Shown here: in pieces, positions 25,297-36,811 of the stretch
Layout of the letters: each line of letters opens with the position of its first letter
Position numbering within the stretch: position 1 is the stretch's first letter
DNA from: Ceratodon purpureus
Lineage: Eukaryota; Streptophyta; Bryopsida; Pseudoditrichales; Ditrichaceae
Length of the DNA stretch: 64,000 nucleotides
Assembly (NCBI GenBank): GCA_014871385.1
Contig: CM026425.1
Span: 4,018,752-4,082,751, forward strand
Reading direction: 5' to 3'
Translations under genes and position numbers: made by a program
Notes under the pieces: model-generated
Seen by the model: the letters and a program-made list of their open reading frames with translations, nothing else
The model's database searches: none
Told to the model about the DNA's origin: nothing

Positions 25297-25749
25297 CTAA
25301 TCTTCGAACCTAACACGTTTAGGGTTGCCCACTACACTATCAGCAGGACTGCCAGCCGCTGACTGTACTACAGGACAAACTACATTCGCATTCACTTTCG
25401 TTCCCACACTTGGCAAATGTCCTTGGTATGATCGTTTCAGCAATGGCCCACCTCCCCGCCTCCGATTAACTGATTCCCTGGAATAGGTTCCCCTTGGGAT
25501 CTTTCCAACCTTCGAGTATGCATGTGGTTGCAAAGGTACATCTGCGTCCTTCTCCAGCATTCTGATATCATCCGAATTTTCTGAACGTGGGGGGTCAGCT
25601 CTTACATCCGGTTGTACGTCAACATCCGTTGTCGAAGGACGCCCTTGGCTGCTGGCCATCACCTCTTCTTCGTCTTCCACCTCAACATATGGTTGAAATG
25701 GACAAACATCGTCAGCAAGTGAAACAACAATATCTCTGACGTCTTCCAT
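25297..25749 (-). CDS. Hypothetical 150-aa protein beside the transposase
   Basis: An uninterrupted ATG-to-stop frame starts MEDVRDIVVSLADDVCPFQP. It has an acidic N-terminal half (VEVEDEEEV) and a basic C-terminal half (RRRGGGPLLKRS), and ends PKRVRFED. I recognise no domain. A TATTTAAG box lies 78-85 bp upstream, identical to the one before the exon at 20732. It faces the transposase tail to tail, so it may be an accessory gene of the same element or an exon of a longer gene. Composition and length make chance unlikely but do not rule it out. Confidence 0.5.
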   Translation of the reverse strand: MEDVRDIVVSLADDVCPFQPYVEVEDEEEVMASSQGRPSTTDVDVQPDVRADPPRSENSDDIRMLEKDADVPLQPHAYSKVGKIPRGTYSRESVNRRRGGGPLLKRSYQGHLPSVGTKVNANVVCPVVQSAAGSPADSVVGNPKRVRFED

Positions 25750-25826
25750 AGCTGCTGTCCCGCACTACGGAAAAGAGCTTTACAAAACACCAACACAAAA
25801 GAGGCAGAGACATTCTCTACTCTTAT

Positions 25827-25834
25827 CTTAAATA
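25827..25834 (-). promoter_or_regulatory. TATA-like box TATTTAAG upstream of the 25749 start
   Basis: The minus-strand octamer TATTTAAG is followed by a short leader to the ATG at 25749. It is identical to the octamer at 20791-20798. Confidence 0.4.
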
Positions 25835-26827
25835 TCCCTGAAGAAGATGCTTGGCGCCCTTGAAAATCGGCTATTCATTCATTTGAAAGTTGTCATCCTC
25901 CTAAACCGAATGGAAAAAGATGAAGGTTTAGCAGAGGTCATTTAGCATTTAAAATTTTTTCTTAAAATTAAAGAATGAAGGAAAGAAAAAAAAAAAATAA
26001 TAAATAAATAAATATATTTATTGAAATTAAAAAGATTAAAGAAAAGAAAAGCAATATTTAAAATGAAGGTTGAAAATAATATAAAAGAGATCAACAAATT
26101 GAATGTGAAAATAAAATGATTGTGAAAATAAAATGAAGGAGAAAATTAAATGAAAGGAGGCTTTTGACCCCTCTAACAAGATAGATAGAATAAAGAAAAT
26201 TTTATAAAAGATACAAGACAAATATCAAAAAAAAAAAAAAAAAAAAAAAAAAAGGAGAAAGGCATGTAGACTATGGTGGATGAATTCTAGCAATGTTAAG
26301 AAAATGTTACAAAATTAAATGTTACTTGATCCCTGTTCAGAGGTTCAATACCAATACATTTTAAGTAGTAATTTGCATATAAATTTAATGAGATAAGGGG
26401 AATTACTGTATGCCTGAACTAGTTAGAAGGAGCTGGAGCATAGTACTAGGTGCACGTTAAAAAATTAATCACCAAGAAAAGATAAAACGAACTACAAATT
26501 CAATGAAAATACTGTAATTAGTCCACGGTTATAGGGTCAATTAAATTTACTAAAATTAGTAACTTTCCAAAAATATACTAAGAATATTCGGATCTTCTAA
26601 TTTTATAATTTATTTTTAGTAAAAAAAGTGCTATTTTTAGGTTCTGTCCCCCATTCTGTGCTCTCCGCTCTCCAAATCTGCGCTCACCGCTCTCCGCTCT
26701 GCGCTCTCCGCTCACGTACAAGCTTCCCTCGAGTTAAGAGAAGAGAGGATATTAGCTGGGTTGAGTCTAAAATCTCCCCGATAGCTGTCTAAGAAGCCTC
26801 CTATCACTCTGTATCCTAGAAAGTTGA
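25835..26827. other. Non-coding AT-rich region with a poly(A) tract and a short GC repeat
   Basis: There is no supported gene. A run of about 28 A residues ends near 26253 and could be the tail of an unrecognised retroposed sequence. At about 26655-26715 a degenerate tandem of CTCTCCGCTCTGCG-like units appears, a small GC-rich island in AT-rich DNA. Confidence 0.5.
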
Positions 26828-27068
26828 TTAACCCTTAAACGTCATATGCTTTCCTGATACCACTCCCAAAATCTCTTTTAAACTCCATTTTAAGCATTAT
26901 TCTATTTTTAATTTGCTTGAGCTCTATTCTAAGAAAGTATAGATCTCTTTAAGGTGCTCAATTTGACATTCTAAAAATCCAATTTGGTATAATGGAGTGT
27001 AAGTTATGAGCAAGATTCTCTCAAAAAAAACCCAGCCCCTCGGGCTGGGTCTGACGTTTAAGGGTAAA
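26828..27068. mobile_element. 241-bp MITE-like element, 17-bp TIRs
   Basis: The left end TTAACCCTTAAACGTCA (26828-26844) and right end TGACGTTTAAGGGTAAA (27052-27068) are inverted copies with one mismatch. Next to the right TIR is a perfect 9-bp hairpin, ACCCAGCCC-CTC-GGGCTGGGT (27030-27050). No coding capacity. Its tip resembles those of the larger TIR elements elsewhere in this window. Target-site duplication is not clear. Confidence 0.7.
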
Positions 27069-27107
27069 TAAAAACTTTGTCCTGAAGCGGACAAAGAAGG
27101 TGGACCC

Positions 27108-28132
27108 AGAGCGCTGGAATGCAAGCGGTTGATGAGATTGTCCCTGCACTTCTTCATGCGTTGGAAGATGATGATACGTCAACTACTGCTCTGGAGTCTG
27201 GATGGCTTGAAGCAGATTCTAAGGTAACTCAGTATGCAATGAATTTATTGCAACCATTTTGTCATTGATCGATTGAATTATTTCCCTTGCTGTTGTCGGA
27301 GAAAATCTGTAATTCTTACATGAAACTGCTTCGGATAATTTGGCAATGATCTTCGTTACAAGATAATCGTATTGTTGTAACATCAGTTACTTATAATGTA
27401 GTTAGTATTTCACTTTCTCAATAGTTATGGCGCTACTCAACTCTTAAATTTCTTCTAAACAGTGTGAGAACCGCAGCAGTAAGGTGGAGGCACCTATAAC
27501 CGACCAGTTAAGAGATTTGCCACTAAGATTGAAGGTGTATAAATTGAGGGAGATTTTTCCTTGAAGGGGAAATAGGTTTAAGGAGGAATGCAACTTTAAA
27601 TGTCATGTTTACTTCAATATTTTATTTACTATGAATTTTGAAAGACATTTTTTTTGTAATACATATAACTGATATGTAGGCACACCTAAAACCGACCACC
27701 ATGACACCAAAACTTGATCATTCTGCTACTACCAAAATATTCCCACAGGATTCCCTTTTATTCCCTTTGAACCCTTTCTACCAATCATGCTTGATACTTT
27801 CTTCTAGATCTCCCAGGATTTTGAACTGTAAGTGGTTGGAAATGGAGGTCGGAAATGGAGAAGTCTTCTAATTAGTTATGGGTACATGGTCGGCTATGGG
27901 TGCCTCCACCTTACTTCCACACATCCTTCTCTACCTTGTGCAAATCCCTTTTACGTAAGCATTTTCCCTCTGACTTTTGTGGGTGATTATATTCTTCGTA
28001 TTAAAATGTTGAAATATCATAGTGCATGATGAAATTCCTCGACGTGTTTTGCAGAGTTTTAATGCCCATGCCCTGGGAGCATTGGCCGAAGTGGCAGGGC
28101 CTGGTTTGAATGTCCATCTTTATCACCTCCCT
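27108..28132 (+). pseudogene. GCN1 (ILITYHIA-like) fragment, two exons
   Basis: At 27108-27223 the frame reads SAGMQAVDEIVPALLHALED then DDTSTTAL, matching the HEAT-repeat region of GCN1, the translational activator that works with the GCN2 kinase. A 7-nt insertion made by a partial duplication (CTGGA-GT-CTGGA) shifts the frame before GLKQIL. The exon ends at a donor, AAG|GTAACT. At 28055 an acceptor (TTTTGCAG) opens FNAHALGALAEVAGPGLNVH, the next recognisable GCN1 segment, soon ended by a stop. A part I expect between them is missing. Retained introns mean this is a DNA-level copy and not a processed pseudogene. The rest of the gene is not in the window. Confidence 0.7.
27479..27914. mobile_element. 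436-bp MITE-like element inside the GCN1-fragment intron
   Basis: The left end starts GTAAGGTGGAGGCACC and continues TATAACCGACCA. The right end (27887-27914) is the inverted copy with about three mismatches over 28 bp. An internal degenerate copy of the tip (AGGCACACCTAAAACCGACC) lies near 27679-27700. No coding capacity. Confidence 0.7.
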
Positions 28133-30925
28133 TGATATCAACGACTTCCAGAGAACTCCCTCACAAGGACACTTCCTAATCCACAAATTTAAATATGCAA
28201 ATGAAGCCTACAGTTTAAGGCTGCAGTTTCATCCGCATGATCCATCAACGTCTACGTATGAAACTACAATTGATATGGTAGGAGGGAAGCACAGCCTCAA
28301 GCACTTGGACCCTCAAAAGTGGTCCATTTCAACCAGTAACCACATGACACGAAGTTACATTGAGACAGTTAAAATAAGGGACTAAAAGTAATCTATAAAA
28401 TTTACATTTATAGAGAGCTATTTACAGATTTTCACAAACATTTGTGAACCTTCCATGAATTCACACACATTAATTACAAATTTTCCACAGATTACATCGC
28501 AGTAATTATCCAAGTAAACTTTTCAAAATTTACAAAACAGTAAAAAGAAGTTAACATTGTCTATAATGAACGAAGGTAAATAGATGACATGGCAATTGGT
28601 AAGCAAATAATTATGAAGGTGTAAACAATGACATGGCACTACCTCCAAATTTTCAACTTGTTGTAAATGGTAAAATCACATGTGAAATCCTATGTGACGA
28701 GGAGGAAAAGAAATGGTCAATCCTACGTGGATAAATGTCATAATTGACAAATAAATGAGAAGATTCTGTCAACTAGGTGACTGAATCAAGGTGCCCTAAT
28801 TGACACCTAAATTAACAAACTTTTGTCATATTTTTGTTAAAAATGACCACTAAATTCTTGTAGTGAGAACACCGTGGGCATGGATCAAGAGAGAGCGAGG
28901 GAATTGTTGGGGAGGGAGCGTAAATAGGGAGTGTGGTCCGTTTGGGAACGGTGAGGGAGCTCTGCGGGAACGCGGGAGTCGGGTAGGGACAGTCGGGTGT
29001 TGAGGTGGCGAACGCATGAGTCACATGGTTTTAAAGCTGAACGCATGGAAGCACCAAATGGACAACGATCATCCCATGTGGCTGATCTGATAGGGCGTGG
29101 GTACAGGTTGTCGAGCGGTCGCCCCTCCAATCCCTGTGACCTATCTCTTGTAAGAGGCAGATTCTCTTGTACACCATATGTGTTGCCCTAATCTCCTCGA
29201 AACTCGCCGAGCTTGTGGGGTAGCACATGTGGTGTCCCTCCAATTCGGGCCTCCACCACTTGCAAATTTAGGCTTCTTTGTAATGAGTTTGGAGCTCATT
29301 TCTTTTCTAATATACTATCCTTTCAATATGAGTCACTTGATTTTGTTTTTCATGTGTGTGATTTGTTTTAGAGCTCATTTTCCAATCTAAAATTGTTTTT
29401 GGAATGTAGAGGCACGGCCGTGATTACAAGACACTTTTCTCCCTATCTATTGCAGATCTTTGAGTGATTCTTTTTGCAAAAGCTTCTCCTATACTTAGAG
29501 TATGAGATCTATCCACCAAACCTACCATGTACATGAATCACACTCTCCTACAAGCAATTTTCTATTGCTGCCTTGCTTTGGTCAACTTTCCATTTCAACA
29601 TTCAAACTCCATTTCTGCACTATTCACTCCATTAATTTGCAGTCAATCACCACAGGGGGTACACTCATGGCTTCTCCATATTCCCCAAGTCTCACACCAA
29701 GTTCCAACAAAACTATTCCAATCAGCCCACTGAATTTAGTCCAAACTAATTCTCCACGGCCATGGATACATATTGTACATTTCACTACGGTAATGGGCAT
29801 AGGCATTTGGGGTTAAGATGTAAATCAATTATCTTAATATTTATAATATGTATAAGTGGTTGAATCAAATAATGATAAAGCGAATAGTATAAGAACAAAC
29901 TAGAGAGTAGAACAAATAAAAGGTGCAAACGTCTTTCAATTATAGTTTATTATTTTCCTTGTTCATGATATTTGACCTTCTCTTCTTTAGTCACACACTA
30001 TTAGCTAAAGACTAAGTACAATGTTCTAAAGACAAGTGATTTGATATTAAGTATCAGAGCATGGATAGGTCCTTTAATTGATGTTGGGACAAACATCTAA
30101 GAATAGCCACCTTCATCGATTTTGATACTTGTAAATCCTCAGATCTCTTTTAAAAAAACTATTCAATTTGGATTGTTCACTAATATTTTGTATAGAATAT
30201 TATTATAAATATGTGTAGTTTTCATTCTCTCAGACTTTACATCAACATTCATGAGATTTAGTATTATACTCTTGTACAGTTTACGATTCAATAAATATAA
30301 GTTTATGATGTTAAAACCCTTCAACTCTAAAATTGATAAATGCAAACATGCAATCATGCAAAGTGAAAAAAAAGTTTAGATTAGACCATTTTGCAAAGAA
30401 AAGCCGCCAAGAATTTGAGACAGAGAAAAATCGAAGTGTATCCATCTTTTGTGTGTTGGATTGAAAAAACTATTTTTTATTTCATCATTTTGAAATAAAT
30501 CCAAACACAATATTGTAATGGGCTTTAAGATCGACATAGAAGAGTCCAAAATTATACGGAATTTGTAGAATTCCATACATTGCATGCATATTCCGAAAGA
30601 ATTGTTCTCCAATTCGACATTTAATTCTTTTGCTCCTTCACTTAAATTCCTTCTGAGAAGGCTTTCCCATCATCCCATCATAACTCAACACCAAATTCAA
30701 GACTCGAAGCTGAACCATTTCTTTTCATTTTTAAAACTCCCGTCATAATTCAGTCCTTCATCTTTCCAACATGTGCACATGTCATTGCTCATTTACAAGC
30801 TACCTCTTAGAACTCGATACCAATCTCATCCTGACACTTGACTTCCACACCATGTTCACTTTAAATAAAACAATGGTAACCTAGTTCTGGTCAAAGTGCA
30901 AGACTAAACTGAAATGCACCAAACT
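28133..30925. other. Intergenic, no gene recognised
   Basis: AT-rich DNA with scattered short open frames, none with domain matches or splice context. A small GC-richer patch at 28880-29250 has no recognisable content. Confidence 0.5.
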
Positions 30926-30929
30926 CAGC

Positions 30930-31075
30930 TGTAGACCCGGACTGAGGAAAGCGATTACATCCTCTTCCTCTCCCTCGGACATGAGGATGAGAGCAAAGTA
31001 AGCATAGCACATGCGGCTAGTGAGGACTGAACCCTAGACTTCAAGACCACAACGCGATGGCGCTCTGATCCCACT
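30930..31075 (-). mobile_element. Possible tRNA-derived SINE-like sequence
   Basis: On the minus strand the segment starts GGGATCAGAGCGCCATCGCG and has GGGTTCAGTCC about 40 bp further on, resembling a pol III B box (GGTTCGANNCC). The upstream part could be a degenerate A box. It could also be a degenerate primer-binding-site region of an LTR element (compare TGGTATCAGAGC). I saw no poly(A) tail or target-site duplication. Confidence 0.3.
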
Positions 31076-31361
31076 TTTGCTGAGGATCTCATTGGGATCT
31101 CTGGAAACGTTTGCGTTCCCAATGTTGGAGGCGTAGGCGTACCCTAGAGGTTCCATAAAAAACGGCCTTTATACCCTAGAATTTCAGCATACTGTACTCC
31201 CTTGTGGAAATTGATGATTTTCTCAAGGTTCCACACCTTGCATGGCCATGAGATTTTGTGGACATATACCTAACTCACAAAGGAACAAGAATCTAAAGAA
31301 ACACATTCTAAATCTACTCAAAAAAATGGTTTTTTTGGACTCCAAAAGACTGTTGTCTCTC

Positions 31362-31696
31362 CATTAGGGGAAAAAATGGGGTCTCCAACGGGCCTTGTAA
31401 GACAGCCCGGATTAGGTGAGCTTCCTGCCCGCTGACAACAGGATCCGCTACTGTCCAATGGGGTGACAGCAGTGGGCACACGCTCGTTGACAGTGTCATT
31501 ACTGCTTGTATTGTCCAATGGGGTGAGAGCAGTGGGCAACGCCTTCGCTGCAAGCGATTGGCTGGACCCCCCAAACGCCAATTTGGCGACCTGCTGGCAC
31601 CATTTGTGCCAGCAGGTAAAGTGCACGGGCATGGCCTAATTTTCAGGCACGGATTCCGACCGAAGGCCCGTTGGAGACCCCAATCTTCCCCTAATG
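31362..31696. mobile_element. 335-bp MITE-like element rich in palindromes
   Basis: The left end starts CATTAGGGGAAAAAATGGGG and continues TCTCCAACGGGCC. The right end (31665-31696) is its inverted copy with a few mismatches. Inside are two direct copies of TGTCCAATGGGGTGA-AGCAGTGGGCA about 58 bp apart, and a perfect 12-bp hairpin, ACCTGCTGGCAC-cattt-GTGCCAGCAGGT (about 31589-31617). It seems to sit inside an older TIR element whose right end is near 31930. Confidence 0.75.
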
Positions 31697-32151
31697 TTTT
31701 GCAAGGTAAAAAAAACTTTTTTCTTCAACTTCAAATGTTATGATCTCTCAAATGGTAAGGAATGAGAGTGTGAGATTTGATAAGCATATAGACATAGAAG
31801 TTAAATACAAGATATTATGGTTGGAAATACCAAAATTGGTTCCAATTTTGCCGCTATCCGGCTTGCTTTCAAAAGGGACTATTTGGAGGCAGTTTTCAGC
31901 AAAAACAAAGGCTTGGCTGTTTAGGGATTAAATACTATGAATGTCATTTAGTAAAATCGGAATACATATGTACAAATTTGTATATGTTATAGAAACCAAA
32001 AATATTAAGATCAAAATGAGTTGTTTATACTTTGTACTAAGAAACATAGCCAAATGGCACTCAAATCTGTCACTAATCTATAAATCTCATCCTAAGCACC
32101 TTAAAAAAAATTAAAAATGACTATAGAAGTTGATATCTTGAAAATGCTTGA

Positions 32152-33341
32152 TAACCTCTAAAGGCCCTTGAGACCATATTCTGGTCGGTGCACTTCAGGG
32201 CAAGCTATTCTAAGGTTTCAAAATCTAAATATTTTTTTGAGTTTTACTCTATGTATCTTTCAAGGGTAGCTTTCCAATGGGGCAAAATTCAAAGCGTTTG
32301 GAGTTACTATGCAAAAGTTATGAATTTTAGACCAATTTGCTTTAATTCTGGGCAGCCAATAACCGATCAAAGTCTCCCATTTTGTGCCCAAGTTGCTTGT
32401 CATTCACAAGGGCAAAAAGTGACAAGACAAAATTTCAAAGGGTAGGCACTTGCAAAATGATGGCCTCAATATTTTTTCATCTATACACACTCTTGACATT
32501 TTTCATCCAATAAATGCTTTTCATCTAATTAATTGTTTTCATCTAAAGAGGTTGCTAATTTATTCATCCAAATGACAATTATCATCCAGGTTCTAGTTTT
32601 CATCCAAAATCTATTTTTCATCAGCATAAAATATTTCATACCATATTCATTTTTCATCCAAAATTAATAAATTTCATCAAGTATATGTGATGAAGAAGGG
32701 TGTCCATCCACATGACCCACCCCTTTATCAAAACTACCCTTTCAAATAAAAAAGGAAATATACAATTTACACTTTCAAATATTCTAAAAATTTGAGGTCT
32801 ACTCTGATTGGGTTGAAATTTTTTGTAGTTCTTTTCCTCATTTACTTCAACATATTTTCCGTTCGGATTTTCAATTTGACATTCTTAGATTACCCTTTAA
32901 GTAGTTTTAGTTTTAGAGAATGTAAAGCAATTTCAGCACACCCCCTTTCACAAAATCAAGGATTTTTCTCCTTTCAAAGTCCATATGAGGCTCAAACTTT
33001 GTGAACTTATACCTAACTTCCACACCTAAAGGAATTGATGATCCTCCATGGATCAAATGTGTTTGCAAAGTATAGTTTTTGGGCAGCAAAATTTTCGTGT
33101 ACTCTTGAGGACAATGTCAAAAAAAACTTTTATAGTGACTTCAAAGGTTATAATCTCGCAATCTATAGAGTGAAGTGTTCTCAAAATTGGAATTCAACTA
33201 TTTGAATAGAGTAATTATAAGATCCTACGATTAAATATTCAATTTTATGTCTAAATTTTAAAAAAATAGGTTTTTATTAGTAGGAAAATATATGTGTTTG
33301 GCATTTTTGGCTCCAAAAACACCAAGGGCCTTTAGGGGTTA
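32152..33341. mobile_element. ~1.19-kb non-autonomous TIR element
   Basis: The left tip TAACCTCTAAAGGCCCTTG (32152-32170) and right tip CAAGGGCCTTTAGGGGTTA (33323-33341) match as inverted repeats at 18 of 19 positions. The interior is AT-rich, without a gene. A subterminal phrase of the type AACTTCAAAGGTTATAATCTC (about 33139) recurs at 31726 and 62058, which ties three elements into one family. Confidence 0.7.
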
Positions 33342-36300
33342 AGTGGCATGGTGTCCTACTAACATTAATATTGATACAAAGCCATTTTACTAGAAAAAAG
33401 AAAAAAATATTGCATGTAGTTGTAATTATTTTTTAATTCTACAAACATAATTTTTATCTTATCATATAATTGTAGATTTTGATGCCTAACAACAAAGTAA
33501 TTTAACCTCTAAAGTTGAAAGACCTCAAAAGTGCTAAATTCTTTCAAAACTAGACTTTTTCAATACAAGGTGTAAGTTTTTAAGTTTTGATGTATTTTGG
33601 GGGAAAATAACCATAGGATCAAGTACCTTACTTGTACATGTATATATACCTCAAATCTTAAATTCAAATTCCGTGCCATTTGTGAGATCATGACGTTGAA
33701 AGTTGAAAAAATAGATTTTTTTCACTTGATGCATATGGGTTTAAAGCATTTTGTGAGCCAAAAAAACGAATTTCAAAAACGAATTTGATGAGATACTCTT
33801 CTTTTGATGGTATGGAAAATATTGGATTGAAAATCCGAGCGATGAGATCATGCCTTCAAATCTTATTTATACATCAAAAAACAAAACTTGAAAAAAAACT
33901 AGAATGTCAATTTTTGGTAAATTTTTGAATTTTTTGTGATCTAATTAATTTTGGACAGATTTATACACATTTTGCAGTTTTGGGAGATTTCAGTATGCTC
34001 AAATTGTATTTTCAGACTTTGACTCTAGATATCTCCTACACTATGAGGATTTTTAAAGTATGAAGATTTTTGAAGCATGAATGGTCTTGTTAGAAAAATA
34101 TGATAATTATCTACATTGTGCCAAAATCACAACTTCATCTTCTAAAATGGACTTATGGGGAGTCTCACCGGACCCTAAATCATAACATTTTTGTTGAGTT
34201 GATGCTTTAAAGGTTAAATGTGAATAGTTCAATTCATCAAAATCATATTTATAAATAAAAATTGTTGTTTTCAAAAATGTAATTATTTCCATTAACTCCA
34301 CTTTTACTTTGGTCTATTGTCAGATTTCTTGCCTATCAAAGCATGTTCTTTGGACAAGGATAAAATCCAATGAATACTTGGAAATTTGAAGTTCAATTAT
34401 GGAGTCCAAAGATTGGGTAGAAATTTGTGGGAAACTATGCGGAGTTGTAGTCATGTTGCAGTGCACTCATGAAAGCATGAATGGACAATGTTAAAGGATA
34501 TACTATCAACTTTATAAGCAATGAATGTAGTAAAATTCTTACTACATGCATAAGAAATGTTTTTGATATTATCTATGACAGGGTAAATGAATTTCAAAGG
34601 TTGATTTGTTGTGGTTCTCTCTACTCAATTCCATTGATGCCAATGATGATGTTAAGTTGTGCATGCTTTTCTTTTGTGGAACCTCTTTTAATAATAGAGG
34701 TCCTTGAGTAAAGGGTCTCCAATTTTAGGATTGCTTATAATTACTTCAAAGATGGTGTCAACTACACTTCGATTTGTCTATTTGTAAATTGGACTATTTG
34801 TAAATTGGACTAGATCTTTTAAATTAAAAATTGTGTCTTTAAATTTTCTCTCATATAAGAATTCTCACTCTATTTTAAATAATGGACTTGTGATGTAATC
34901 GTAATGAAACCCATCAAACATGAAATTAGTCTAAGATCAATCAATTTGAATGGAAAGAATACAGTTGAAATAATAATATAAAAAAAATTAAAAAAAATTA
35001 AAATTATTGCATGTAATTGTTATTTTCTCTTTTTTTCACCAAAAAATGAACACTTCATCTCTGTTGAATGTAAAAAAACTAAAACATGAAAATATACATA
35101 GATCCAAAGAGATAGTGCTAGTTTTGGGTTCGTTGATTTGTTTGGTAAATTGTGAAAGGGTTAAAGAGTAAAGATACACTTAAAACCAATATTGTGCATT
35201 AGACACATCAAAAAAGAAATTAAAATTAAAATGCATATATATGTACTTTAAACCCTAGTACTTGCAAAAAATGTCTTAGCAACAAACGTTATAATACTGT
35301 TGATTTAATTATAGTCAATTGAAGAAAAGACATGTGGATTATTCAAGAAAAGGCCAAAATATTTTTATAAAACCAAAACTATTTTTATAAAATTTGATTA
35401 ACTTTAGAGAAAAAAATGAATTCAAGTTTTTTGGTGTAATATAGACCATTAAGTTATTCCAATAAACATCTAGATGTAAGATATATTCTATTTACATCAA
35501 CTAAATTGTAGCGTAATTTTTCAAATTATACAAATTTTCATAACTAATTAATCATGAATATTTATTTTAAATAATTTCTTATTTGATTTATTTATGATTG
35601 GTGGCATATATATTTAATCCACCAAAACTTTTTAAATAAATTAAGGTTTTCAACTTTTAACCCCTGAATGCTCAAAGACCATTTTGGAGTTGCTGCCCTA
35701 ATCAACAGGCTGCGTGATTCTAAAAAATTGAAAAAAATAAAATATCTTTTAATATTAAATCAGGTCTACTTTCCAACGCAATTTGAATTAAGTCAATTTG
35801 AGTTAAACTCCACTTAGGAGAATTTTTCAAACTAAATGACATAAACATTGTCCTAGTGTCATAAAAGTTTCTATTTATAGAAAGTAATGATACCCCCTCC
35901 ATCGTTTTTTTACCTTTTTGAACTATACAATAAATATACTAAATTTAATCAATTATATTAAATTAGAAACTAAAAGTGAAAATTTTAATCTATACAAATT
36001 TTCAGAAGTCAACAATTTCAAATTTATTATAAATTTGATAACTTATCATTAATTTATTAATTTGTTTACTTCTTTTTACTTATTTATTCATAAATATTTT
36101 GAAATCTTGACCATATCAATATTTTGTAGAGATGACATCAGGAAACTCTCCCCAGTAAAATTTTATATAAATTTGATATTAAACTGACTAAAAAATAATC
36201 AATGTAAACTTGACATTGATTTACTGTTTTTTGGTGGTTACTGTCACATAGAATTTACGTAAAATTTTTTAATATGAAAATTGTATTAACTCTCAGACAT

Positions 36301-36500
36301 ACATTTTATATCAAATTTATAACATCCGTAAAATACTATGAAAATCATAATCAAAAATTAGGATGTTAAATTTATATTAAAAAATTTCCATATTAAATTT
36401 ATAGTGATAAGCAACTTGATGTTAATTTTATACAAAATTGATATAAAATATTTAAATTAAACTTATATGATTTTAACATTAATATGATATGAATTTTATA
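33342..36500. other. Very AT-rich intergenic region
   Basis: There is no gene I can support. At about 35650 the phrase TTTTAACCCCTGAATG resembles the left tip of the same TIR family, but I found no matching right tip. Between 36150 and 36510 AT-rich motifs recur without a clear unit. Confidence 0.5.
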
Positions 36501-36622
36501 TCAAATTTTGAATCATTAAATTGCGAGGCGAGGCAGAGCGTGAGGGTTCTGCGATGGGCGGTGGAATTAGGGTTTGAATTTTGAGTCAAATGTGTCAAAA
36601 CCTAGAATTTGATTGTGCTGCA

Positions 36623-36811
36623 ATGTGGAGGTTGAAGATTGCGGAGGGAGGGGGCCCGTGGTTGCGGAGTGTGAACAACTTCGGAGGCCAACAGGTGTGG
36701 GAGTATGATGACCAGGCGGTGACGCGGCCGAGCGCGTGGCTGTGGATAAGGCACGCGCCAGAGAATTGGTACGAACAGCGGCACAAGAGCGATCTCCTAA
36801 TGCGCTTGCAG
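36623..36811 (+). pseudogene. Oxidosqualene cyclase (cycloartenol-synthase-like) exon 1 fragment
   Basis: ATG at 36623 opens MWRLKIAEGGGPWLRSVNNF then GGQQVWEYDDQA, the conserved N-terminus of plant oxidosqualene cyclases, which make cycloartenol and other triterpenes from 2,3-oxidosqualene. The middle shifts frame: AERVAVDKAR, close to the family's charged helix, is read in another frame between about 36727 and 36762. The original frame then resumes with ENWYEQRHKSDLLMRLQ and a donor CAG|GTTTAC. Two compensating indels and the absence of any later cyclase exon show a broken fragment. Confidence 0.75.

Noticed and set aside
27021..27050. Bacterial intrinsic terminator or bacterial contamination
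   Set aside because: The hairpin plus T run lies within a TIR-bounded element next to plant gene fragments, and nothing bacterial flanks it.
28110..28385. Plus-strand 91-aa ORF downstream of the GCN1 fragment
   Set aside because: It reads out of frame past the GCN1 exon and shows no similarity that I can name.
31318..31632. Minus-strand 104-aa ORF
   Set aside because: It is contained almost wholly in a MITE with palindromes and direct repeats, with no domain.
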